Below are positions 1 through 6,620 of a stretch of DNA of 11,606 nucleotides, one piece after another. Under the pieces are notes generated by a model, which was not told the DNA's origin, ran no database searches, and saw nothing but the letters and a program-made list of their open reading frames with translations. Every line of letters begins with the position of its first letter. Position 1 is the first letter of the stretch. This DNA comes from Clostridia bacterium (GTDB lineage: Bacteria > Bacillota > Clostridia > Oscillospirales > CAG-272). Made by a program: the position numbers and the translations under genes. Location of the stretch: contig JAGALI010000073.1 of assembly GCA_017625275.1 (NCBI GenBank), positions 1 through 11,606 of the forward strand, in the 5' to 3' direction.

Positions 1-1
1 C

Positions 2-1342
2 GAGGACTGCCCTGCTGTTTCTGCAAAGGTTGGTCTTAATATCGGCCAGGTATTAGCTGCTATTGTTGATAAAATCCCTGCTCCTAAGGGCGATGACGAA
101 AAGCCTCTTAAGTGCCTCATTTTCGACTCATACTACAATGCATATCTAGGTGTTGTTGTTTATGTAAGGGTTATGGACGGCACGCTCAGGGCTGGCGATA
201 AAATCAAGCTTATGAGCACGGGCGCTACATATGATGTTGTTGAGGTTGGTTACCTTGACGCATTTGGTCTTAAGAAGGGTGAGGAGCTTCGTGCTGGCGA
301 GGTTGGCTACATAACTGCAAGCATTAAAACCGTTAGCGAAACAAGAGTTGGTGACACCGTTACAAGTGCAACAAATCCTGCATCTGAGCCACTAAACGGC
401 TTCAAGGAGGCGCTTCCTATGGTGTTCTCTGGTATCTATCCTGCTGACGGCGCAAGATACAATGACCTTCGCGATGCACTTGATAAGCTAAAGCTAAACG
501 ACGCTGCGCTTTCCTTTGAGCCCGAGACCTCAATTGCACTTGGCTTTGGCTTTAGATGTGGCTTCCTTGGTCTTTTGCATATGGAAATTATTCAAGAAAG
601 GCTTGAGCGTGAATTTAATCTCGATATTATAACCACAGCCCCAAGCGTTATTTATAAAATCCAAAAAACTGATGGCGAAATTGTTTATGTTGACAATCCG
701 TCAAATTATCCTGCCCCAGACACCATTTCGGTAGCTTATGAGCCTATGGTTAAGGCAAGCATCATTACTCCAACAGATTATGTTGGTGGAATTATGGACC
801 TTTGTCAAGACAGGCGTGGCGTTTTCAAGGATATGAAATATCTTGACGCGACAAGAGTTGAGCTTCATTATTCATTGCCACTTAACGAAATTGTATACGA
901 CTTCTTTGATGCTCTAAAGAGCAGAAGCAAGGGATATGCATCGCTTGACTACGAGCTTTCTGGCTATGAGGCTAGTAACCTTGTTAAGCTTGACTTCCTT
1001 CTCAATGGTGAGATTGTTGACGCGCTTACCTTTATCGTTCACGCAGATAAGGCTTATCCAAGAGCGAGAAAGATTGCTGAAAAGCTAAAGGACAACATAT
1101 CTCGTCAGCTGTTTGAAATTCCTATTCAGGCTGCGATTGGCTCCAAGATAATTGCGCGCGAAACCGTAAAGGCACTTAGAAAGGATGTCCTTGCAAAGTG
1201 CTACGGTGGTGATATAACCCGTAAAAAGAAGCTTCTTGAGAAGCAAAAGGAGGGTAAAAAGAAAATGCGTCGTCTTGGCTCCGTCGAGGTTACGCCTGAG
1301 GCGTTTATGGCTGTGCTTAAGCTTGACGACAGTGAAAAGTAA
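2..1342 (+). CDS. lepA: Elongation factor 4 (LepA), 3' part only
   Basis: Ribosome-associated translational GTPase that back-translocates or remodels stalled ribosomes (family knowledge). The open frame runs into the left window edge, leaving 446 residues. Compared with the usual ~600-residue family, about 150 N-terminal residues (the GTP-binding domain) lie outside the window. What remains begins with the typical end of the G domain (SAKVGLNIGQVLAAIVDKIP), followed by the beta-barrel domain (IFDSYYNAYLGVVVYVRV, DGTLRAGDKI), the EF-G-like domains (FGFRCGFLGLLHMEIIQERL) and the LepA-specific C-terminal domain (YPRARKIAEKLKDNISRQLF, GGDITRKKKLLEKQKEGKKK, ending PEAFMAVLKLD). An internal ATG at 173 is not the start, because clear LepA sequence continues upstream of it. 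The stop lies one base before hemW, so the two are almost certainly co-transcribed. Confidence 0.97.
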   Translation, partial: EDCPAVSAKVGLNIGQVLAAIVDKIPAPKGDDEKPLKCLIFDSYYNAYLGVVVYVRVMDGTLRAGDKIKLMSTGATYDVVEVGYLDAFGLKKGEELRAGEVGYITASIKTVSETRVGDTVTSATNPASEPLNGFKEALPMVFSGIYPADGARYNDLRDALDKLKLNDAALSFEPETSIALGFGFRCGFLGLLHMEIIQERLEREFNLDIITTAPSVIYKIQKTDGEIVYVDNPSNYPAPDTISVAYEPMVKASIITPTDYVGGIMDLCQDRRGVFKDMKYLDATRVELHYSLPLNEIVYDFFDALKSRSKGYASLDYELSGYEASNLVKLDFLLNGEIVDALTFIVHADKAYPRARKIAEKLKDNISRQLFEIPIQAAIGSKIIARETVKALRKDVLAKCYGGDITRKKKLLEKQKEGKKKMRRLGSVEVTPEAFMAVLKLDDSEK

Positions 1343-1343
1343 T

Positions 1344-2480
1344 ATGCTTGGACTTTACATTCATATTCCCTTTTGTGTTAAAAAATGTAATTATTGTGAC
1401 TTCTACTCGCTTTGTCGCCCTCAAGGGGGTAATTTAAGCGAGTATGTGTCTATTTTATGCACTCAAATTGAGCGTGAGGCACACCTTTATGGTGACTATA
1501 CATTTGACACCATTTTCATAGGCGGTGGCACTCCCTCGCTTCTTGAGGTGCAGGATATAGAGCTTCTTTGTAGCACAATAATGAGACGCCTCAATATAGC
1601 ACAGGGGGCTGAATTTTCGATAGAGGCTAACCCAGGAACGCTGAGCCGAGAAAAGCTTTTAGCCTGGAAAAATGGTGGGGTAAATCGTCTTAGCCTTGGG
1701 CTTCAATCCACGTCTGACACCGAGCTTTGCGCGCTTGGCAGGATTCACACTCTAAAGGATTTTGAAAAATCCTATTCTCTTGCAAGAGAGTGTGGCTTTG
1801 ATAACATAAGCGTCGATATTATGTACGCCTTGCCTGAGCAAAGCAGGCATTCGCTTACAAAAACGCTTGATTATGTGATTAAACTAGCGCCTGAGCACAT
1901 TTCGGCATACTGTCTAAAAATAGAGGACTCCACTCCGTTTGGAAAGCGACTTGCTGAGCTTACATTGCCTGACGAGGATACTCAATATAATATGTATCTT
2001 GATATCTGCTCTCGCCTCTCTATGGCTGGCTATGAGCAGTATGAGATAAGCAATTTTTCAAGGGCTGGCTATCGCTCTCGCCACAATATGAAATATTGGC
2101 TTTCCGAGGACTATGTTGGCTTTGGTCCTAGTTCACATTCGTTTTTTGAGGGTAGACGCTACTATTACGAAAGAGACATTGATGCTTACCTCGACTCTAT
2201 TCGCTCAGGTGATGTGCCTTCAAGGACAAGCGAGGCTGAGCGTGCGCCAAGCCTTGAGGAGCAAATGGACGAATATGTTATGCTCAAGCTACGTCTTTGC
2301 GATGGTGTTGATGTAGCTCAATTCAAAAATCGCTTTGGTGTTGATTTTTCAAGTCGTTATGAGCTTGAAAAATATATAAAAAGTGGGCATGTCATTAAAA
2401 ATGATAGCTCCTATTCCTTTACCCCAAGTGGCTTTTTTGTAAGTAATTTTATTCTCTCCGACATCTTGAAAAGCATATAA
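1344..2480 (+). CDS. hemW: Radical-SAM heme chaperone HemW
   Basis: 378 residues. HemW binds heme and delivers it to acceptor proteins; it was formerly annotated as an oxygen-independent coproporphyrinogen III oxidase (family knowledge). The radical-SAM cluster motif CxxxCxxC is at Cys11, Cys15 and Cys18 (HIPFCVKKCNYCDFYS). The residue two after the third Cys is Phe rather than a fourth Cys, which fits HemW and not the true oxidase HemN. The SAM-binding GGGTPS is at residues 60-65, followed by EANPGT and SLGLQS; the HemW C-terminal domain follows. The frame is open upstream to 1236, but family homology begins exactly at ATG 1344, one base after the lepA stop. No good ribosome binding site precedes it, so translation is probably coupled to lepA. 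A terminator follows, so the usual downstream hrcA-grpE-dnaK block is not linked here. Confidence 0.95.
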   Translation: MLGLYIHIPFCVKKCNYCDFYSLCRPQGGNLSEYVSILCTQIEREAHLYGDYTFDTIFIGGGTPSLLEVQDIELLCSTIMRRLNIAQGAEFSIEANPGTLSREKLLAWKNGGVNRLSLGLQSTSDTELCALGRIHTLKDFEKSYSLARECGFDNISVDIMYALPEQSRHSLTKTLDYVIKLAPEHISAYCLKIEDSTPFGKRLAELTLPDEDTQYNMYLDICSRLSMAGYEQYEISNFSRAGYRSRHNMKYWLSEDYVGFGPSSHSFFEGRRYYYERDIDAYLDSIRSGDVPSRTSEAERAPSLEEQMDEYVMLKLRLCDGVDVAQFKNRFGVDFSSRYELEKYIKSGHVIKNDSSYSFTPSGFFVSNFILSDILKSI

Positions 2481-2489
2481 ATTATATAA

Positions 2490-2514
2490 GGTAGCAAATT
2501 TCGCTGCCTTTTTT
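2490..2514 (+). terminator. Rho-independent terminator after hemW
   Basis: A 6-bp stem, GGTAGC (2490-2495) with GCTGCC (2503-2508, one G-T wobble), closes a 7-base loop. It is followed immediately by TTTTTT (2509-2514). It starts 9 bases after the hemW stop and should end the lepA-hemW transcript. Confidence 0.85.
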
Positions 2515-2537
2515 ATTTTACAAGCTAACCAACGCTT

Positions 2538-2566
2538 TTGCCACTTGAATTGTCAATATAGATACA
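2538..2566 (+). promoter_or_regulatory. Weak candidate sigma-A promoter for the lipoprotein gene
   Basis: TTGCCA (2538-2543, five of six bases of the -35 consensus), 17 bases, then GATACA (2561-2566, three of six of the -10). The -10 is poor, so this may not be the real promoter. TTGAAT (2545-2550) and TTGTCA (2550-2555) are alternative -35 boxes without a good -10 at normal spacing. Since the preceding operon is terminated, some promoter must lie in 2515-2600; it could be read by the neighbouring alternative sigma factor. Confidence 0.25.
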
Positions 2567-2609
2567 AGGGCAAAAAATTGCTAATTTTAGAAAAGTGAGG
2601 TAAAGAAAA

Positions 2610-3935
2610 ATGAAGACACTAAAAAAATCCCTTGTTGCATTCACATTAGCGCTTTGTATGGTGCTTTCTCTTATGGCATGTAGCATACCAGCAACACAGC
2701 CAACTGAAAGCTCGTCTAACGAGCCAAACACAACGCAGGTAACCGGTCTTGCTTATCTGGCAATTGACATAAACCCTTCAATTGAGCTTGTTTTAGAGAA
2801 TGGCAAGGTTAAGGGCGTAAACGCTTGCAACGACGATGCGTCCGTGCTTCTCTCTGGAGAGGACCTATCTGGACTTACTGCTGATGAGGCAACCGAAAAA
2901 ATAGTTGCTCTTGCTGAGGAGCTTGGATACTTAAATGACGAAAATACAGGTGTTAAAATTACAGCAACAGCCGATGACGAGGATATTATTAAGGCGCTTG
3001 AGGAAATCGCGGCAGAGGGTGCTAAAAAGGGTAGCTCCCGTGCACTTGTTAATTCAAATCCTCGACTAGCCGATGAGCGCGAGGTTAAGGAGCTTAAGGA
3101 TGAAAATCCTGAGCTTTACAAGAACCTATCCCCTGCTAAGCTTCGTCTTATCAAATCAATTATGGAATATGACCCTGATATGACAATCGAAATCGGTGTA
3201 GAAATGTCAACAGAGGAGCTTGTTAAGCTTCTTAAGGAATATTCCGAAGAATACGCTAGCATGCTCGGCAAGGAGCTAAAGGAAAAATTTAAAAATCGCA
3301 AGCAAGAGCTTAAGGCTGAGGCAGAGCGCAGAATTTCCGAAATTTATGGTGAGGCTCATGACAATATTTTAACTAAGCTTGAGGCTTTAAAGACTCTTTA
3401 TAAGGAAATCAAGGCTGAAGCGGAGGCTACTGTAATATCTGATGAGGATGCCGAGGCTATTCTTAACTTAATTGGCGAGGAAAGCGCTTCTGTAATAAGC
3501 AATGACGAGGGTGAAATCACTGTAAAGTCAGTTGAAAAATATTTTGACAAGGCATTTGATGCAGAGCTTGAAAAGGCAAAAGAGGAGCTAAAGGCTATTC
3601 TTGACAAGTATGACGAGGATTTATATGCTCTCACAGAGGACGATATTGCTAAGATAACTGAGCTTTGTGGTGAGACCTCTGTCAAGGTTCTTGCTGACCT
3701 TGAGGCTCTTATTGATGCCACAGAGGCTGAGCTTAAAGTCGTAAAAGATGAGGCTAATCTAGACCTAATACAACAGGCTGTAATTCAGGGCATCGAGGAA
3801 GGCTTCAAGGATTTTGAAAACCAAATCAAAGAGGAGCTAAAGTCCGATATGGAAAGTGCAAAGACTCATTTTGAGGAGCAAAAGCAGCATAGACACGACC
3901 TACACAACGAAAAAAATGAAGCCCCAAGCAAATAA
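2610..3935 (+). CDS. Predicted lipoprotein with RsgI-middle-type domain and long helical region
   Basis: 441 residues. The N-terminus is a lipoprotein signal peptide: Lys residues, a hydrophobic stretch, and lipobox LMAC with Cys24 as the lipidated residue. A Ser/Thr/Asn-rich linker (25-46) follows. Residues ~48-135 match the extracytoplasmic domain of RsgI-type anti-sigma factors, with IDINPS at 52-57 (candidate Asn55-Pro56 self-cleavage bond) and the downstream pattern of DDASVLL and LGYL. A second subdomain (~140-215) and long charged helices rich in Glu/Lys fill the rest. Two similar helical segments occur at 276-296 and 341-361. The C-terminus carries a His cluster (HRHDLH). The start has a ribosome binding site, GTGAGG at 2595-2600. 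No sigma-binding or transmembrane segment is present, so it is not itself an anti-sigma factor. The same domain order occurs in the membrane protein at 4535-5929, so the two are paralogues. The actual ligand or role is unknown; I infer an accessory sensor, decoy or target of the adjacent sigma system. Confidence 0.85.
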   Translation: MKTLKKSLVAFTLALCMVLSLMACSIPATQPTESSSNEPNTTQVTGLAYLAIDINPSIELVLENGKVKGVNACNDDASVLLSGEDLSGLTADEATEKIVALAEELGYLNDENTGVKITATADDEDIIKALEEIAAEGAKKGSSRALVNSNPRLADEREVKELKDENPELYKNLSPAKLRLIKSIMEYDPDMTIEIGVEMSTEELVKLLKEYSEEYASMLGKELKEKFKNRKQELKAEAERRISEIYGEAHDNILTKLEALKTLYKEIKAEAEATVISDEDAEAILNLIGEESASVISNDEGEITVKSVEKYFDKAFDAELEKAKEELKAILDKYDEDLYALTEDDIAKITELCGETSVKVLADLEALIDATEAELKVVKDEANLDLIQQAVIQGIEEGFKDFENQIKEELKSDMESAKTHFEEQKQHRHDLHNEKNEAPSK

Positions 3936-3964
3936 TCGCAAGCTATATCTTAATGCAAAAATCC

Positions 3965-3993
3965 TTGACTTTATTGCGACAAAGAGGTAAAAT
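3965..3993 (+). promoter_or_regulatory. Sigma-A-type promoter for the sigma/anti-sigma operon
   Basis: TTGACT (3965-3970), a 17-base spacer, and TAAAAT (3988-3993), placed 35 bases upstream of the sigma factor start. Both boxes match consensus at five of six positions. This suggests basal housekeeping transcription of the sigma factor. No hairpin terminator lies between the lipoprotein stop and this promoter, so read-through from the lipoprotein gene is also possible. Confidence 0.7.
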
Positions 3994-4028
3994 ATATTCA
4001 ACAAATCGCGATAAAAGGGGGGCAAAAG

Positions 4029-4538
4029 ATGAGTCTTGACTCGCTAGCGCCAAGGGTTGCTAAGCATGACAAGGTCGCGTTTGAGGACCTATACAACAAG
4101 CTGAGGCAGGCTGTCTATTCTGCCTGCCTTGGTGTTGTTAAAAGCCATGCTCTTGCTGAGGAGCTTACACAGGATACCTTTGTTACCGTATGGCTTCAAT
4201 CTGACAAATTCAGAGGCATCGGCTACAAAACATGGATTTTAACTATAGCCAAAAACAAATCATTAAATCTTCTTAAAAAGCGCGCACGCGAGCTTAGTGT
4301 TGATTTTACAGAAAATGATATTTTAGGCTCTTATGAGAGCGATATTGAGCTTAGCGTTCTCATTAAAAATGCTCTAAAAATACTCGACCCAATAGAAAGA
4401 CAAATTGTGCTTCTTCGCGCCTCGGGAGTCAAGGCAAAGGAGCTTGCCCTGTATCTGAAAATGCCTCGAGGAACAGTTTCCTGGAAGCACACAGAGGCAA
4501 TTAAAAAGCTCAAAAAATATATGGAGGGAACGGAATGA
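4029..4538 (+). CDS. ECF-like RNA polymerase sigma factor
   Basis: 169 residues, with only sigma regions 2 and 4, the hallmark of the extracytoplasmic-function (group 4) family. Region 2 spans ~18-90: FEDLYNKLRQAVYSACLG, the core-binding AEELTQDTFVTVW (43-55), then YKTWILTIAKNKSLNLLKKR, the DNA-melting/-10 part. Region 4 spans ~114-165: ILDPIERQIVLLRASGVKAK followed by the helix-turn-helix ELALYLKMPRGTVSWKHTEA, which reads the -35 element. SigI proteins, the classical partners of RsgI domains, are longer (about 240 residues) and have a different C-terminal domain, so this is better called ECF-like. The start is supported by GGGGGG at 4017-4022, six bases before ATG. Its stop overlaps the start of the downstream membrane protein by four bases, the usual arrangement for a sigma factor and its anti-sigma factor. 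Target promoters are not known. Confidence 0.92.
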   Translation: MSLDSLAPRVAKHDKVAFEDLYNKLRQAVYSACLGVVKSHALAEELTQDTFVTVWLQSDKFRGIGYKTWILTIAKNKSLNLLKKRARELSVDFTENDILGSYESDIELSVLIKNALKILDPIERQIVLLRASGVKAKELALYLKMPRGTVSWKHTEAIKKLKKYMEGTE

Positions 4539-5929
4539 AAAAGCATAGCATAAAAAAACAGCTGAAGCAGGATTTATCCGTGGCTTCTCGTTCCGATTTT
4601 TCTACGCTTTTAGAGAAATGTAACGAGGGCGAGGGTCTAACTTGCGAGGTTGCTTATGCAACAGGTGGCACCACAACCATGCGTGGCTCAAGGCTTAGGC
4701 TTATTTGTATCACTCTTGCTATTCTACTTGCTGTTTTGGCTACTGTAATTTATCTTACAGGACGCGAGGATTCTTCTAACAACAAAATGGGAGGATATTT
4801 TGTTATCGACATTAACCCCTCGGTTAAGGTGGGCTACGACAAGGACGGATTTGTAACAGAGCTCATACCTCTTAATGAGGATGCTAATGTTTTAATTTAT
4901 AATATTGATATAATAGGCAAATCCTCTAATGAGGCTGTTGAAATTCTTTTTGATAGATGCATCTCTCTTGGCTACTTCTCTGCCGAGCGTGATAACAACG
5001 CCGTTTTGGCTAGTGCCACTAGTGAAAATGGTGAGCTTGACGAGAAAATGACAAAACACATAAAGGAGCTATTTACAAGCAAATTTTCCGATAAAAAGAT
5101 GCTTGGTGTTGTAATCACAGGAATACAGGACTCTAAGCTTGACGAAAAGGCGAGTGAGCACGGAATTGATTCACAAAAATACGCACTAATTCTTCACTAT
5201 CTTGAGCTTGGCGGAGAGCTTGATGCCGAGCTTTATGATGACATCAAAATAAGTGAGCTTTACGGAAAAATATCCGAGCTTGAAAAGCAACTAAAGCAAG
5301 ATGCTCTTGAAAAGGCCAGGGAAGAAAAGTGCTCAGCCGAAAAAAAGCTATTTTCCTCTATTGCTGACAGTGTTGCAAGGCTGATTGATGAGCTCGAAAG
5401 ATGCATAACACGCCTTGACACCCCAGCTACACCATCTTCTCCACCTGGCAAGCCAAATGGTGGTGGAAAGCCCCATGACCCGTCAGAGCCCAGGCCATCT
5501 ATACCTGAAAGAGACAGATATGAGGGCTTTGTTTCAAGCTTTGACAAATATATTATAGAGCTGGATAAGGCTAAGGAAGCAAGTGATGTATATAGTGCCG
5601 TTGATGGCATTCTTGAGATTTTAAATAAAATCAAGGCTGACGAGAGTGATAGCGAGCTCATTGCGCTTATTGACAAAACCATTGCCGAAATTGATGAGCT
5701 TACAGATGAGCTTGAGATAAAGAGCTCGGAGCTTGACAATCTAGACACAACCATCGAGGAAACAATCGAACAAAGGCTTGAGGCGTTTAAGGACGCATCA
5801 GCTGGCAAGAGTGAGAATGTTCAATCGTGGCAAAAGGACAAGGAAAAGGAGCTCATGGCTAGCTGGTATGAGCAAAAGCGCGAATGGGAAAACGAGCGCA
5901 AGGGAGATTTAATGCCCCCAAAGTCCTAA
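4535..5929 (+). CDS. Probable membrane anti-sigma factor with RsgI-type extracellular domain
   Basis: 464 residues, single pass. Residues 1-53 form a short basic, helical cytoplasmic part, inferred to bind the sigma factor. I see neither a zinc anti-sigma HxxxCxxC motif nor a clear RsgI N-terminal domain in it. One transmembrane helix spans ~54-75. Outside, residues ~86-185 resemble the RsgI middle domain, with VIDINPS at 90-96 (candidate Asn94-Pro95 cleavage bond), then NEDANVL and LGYF. A second subdomain follows (LDEKASEHGIDSQKYALILH region, ~205-235), then a coiled coil (~236-294), a Pro/Gly/Lys-rich linker (295-325) and a C-terminal Glu/Lys-rich helical domain (326-464). GGAGGG at 4523-4528 sits six bases before ATG; the four-base overlap with the sigma stop implies coupled translation and near-stoichiometric output. 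Family knowledge: RsgI proteins release their sigma factor after cleavage in the ectodomain and membrane. No carbohydrate-binding module is recognisable, so the signal is unknown. Confidence 0.85.
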   Translation: MKKHSIKKQLKQDLSVASRSDFSTLLEKCNEGEGLTCEVAYATGGTTTMRGSRLRLICITLAILLAVLATVIYLTGREDSSNNKMGGYFVIDINPSVKVGYDKDGFVTELIPLNEDANVLIYNIDIIGKSSNEAVEILFDRCISLGYFSAERDNNAVLASATSENGELDEKMTKHIKELFTSKFSDKKMLGVVITGIQDSKLDEKASEHGIDSQKYALILHYLELGGELDAELYDDIKISELYGKISELEKQLKQDALEKAREEKCSAEKKLFSSIADSVARLIDELERCITRLDTPATPSSPPGKPNGGGKPHDPSEPRPSIPERDRYEGFVSSFDKYIIELDKAKEASDVYSAVDGILEILNKIKADESDSELIALIDKTIAEIDELTDELEIKSSELDNLDTTIEETIEQRLEAFKDASAGKSENVQSWQKDKEKELMASWYEQKREWENERKGDLMPPKS

Positions 5930-5940
5930 AAACAAAAGTA

Positions 5941-5969
5941 AAAAGCAGGTGAAATCACCTGCTTTTTTA
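5941..5969. terminator. Bidirectional hairpin terminator between convergent operons
   Basis: AGCAGGTG (5944-5951), a 4-base loop, and CACCTGCT (5956-5963) form a perfect 8-bp stem, extended by AAA/TTT. A T-run follows on the plus strand and, read in the opposite direction, another follows on the minus strand. It serves both the anti-sigma gene and nth. The nth stop codon (5967-5969) lies in the tail next to the stem. Confidence 0.92.
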
Positions 5970-6620
5970 TTTTATTTGATTTTCGCAAAGTCCCCTTTTG
6001 CCTATCTCACATTCGCTACATTTTGGTGACCTTGCTGTGCAGATGTCTCTGCCAAAAAGCACAAGGCGATGACAAAGGTCACTCTGCTCGCTTGGCTCTA
6101 CAAGCTCGGACAGGATTTTCTCTGTTTTGACAGGGTCCTTCATGCCGTTTTTATACATACCAAGGCGTCCACAAATTCTCATACAATGAGTATCTGCTAC
6201 AATTGCAGGCAAGCCATATAAATCGCCACGCAAAAGATTTGCTATCTTTCTGCCGACGCCCTCGAATTTCAAAAGCTCCTCCATTTCGCGTGGGACTATA
6301 CCGTCATAATCTCGAATGAGGCGCGCCGACGCGTCCTTTATATTTTGTGCCTTCATTCTAAAAAGACCACAGGGCTTTATAATTTTCTCAATTTCAGAAA
6401 GAGGTGCCTCTGCCATAGCCCTAGCGCTTGGAAAGGCAGAAAAGAGCCCCCTACAGACTATATTAACTCTTTCGTCAGTGCATTGTGCGCTTAAGCGTCC
6501 CATAACAAGAAGCCTCCACGCATCACCCCCATATTCAAGCGAGCATTTAGCATCTGGATATAGCCCTTTAAGCTCCTCTACAATAAGCGCCATACGCGCC
6601 CTTTTCTCATTTTTATTCAT
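5967..6620 (-). CDS. nth: Endonuclease III (DNA glycosylase/AP lyase)
   Basis: 217 residues. Removes oxidised pyrimidines and nicks at abasic sites in base excision repair (family knowledge). The family's early motif is LSAQCTDERVN (43-53). The helix-hairpin-helix is FEGVGRKIANLL (119-130), with the expected catalytic Lys125; the catalytic Asp143 is in VADTHCMRI. The [4Fe-4S] ligands at the C-terminus are Cys194, Cys201, Cys204 and Cys212. Their spacing is C-x6-C-x2-C-x7-C, two residues longer in the last gap than the usual x5. The start ATG overlaps the maf stop by four bases (ATGA), with GGAG at 6626-6629 five bases upstream. Last gene of the minus-strand operon. Confidence 0.95.
   Translation of the reverse strand: MNKNEKRARMALIVEELKGLYPDAKCSLEYGGDAWRLLVMGRLSAQCTDERVNIVCRGLFSAFPSARAMAEAPLSEIEKIIKPCGLFRMKAQNIKDASARLIRDYDGIVPREMEELLKFEGVGRKIANLLRGDLYGLPAIVADTHCMRICGRLGMYKNGMKDPVKTEKILSELVEPSEQSDLCHRLVLFGRDICTARSPKCSECEIGKRGLCENQIK

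Noticed and set aside
1236..1343. Upstream extension of hemW from ATG 1236
   Set aside because: It would overlap the end of lepA by more than 100 bases and adds a basic stretch unlike HemW; homology begins at 1344.
2481..2609. Possible SigI-type promoter before the lipoprotein
   Set aside because: No convincing pair of SigI-like boxes could be placed at normal spacing; only a weak sigma-A-like candidate was kept.
4029..4538. Calling the sigma factor SigI because its neighbour has an RsgI domain
   Set aside because: It is too short and has a normal region 4 helix-turn-helix, so ECF-like is the better description.
5260..5808. Minus-strand frame encoding a Ser-rich 182-residue product
   Set aside because: The Ser/Leu richness is the complement of Glu/Leu/Lys codons in the helical anti-sigma gene on the plus strand.
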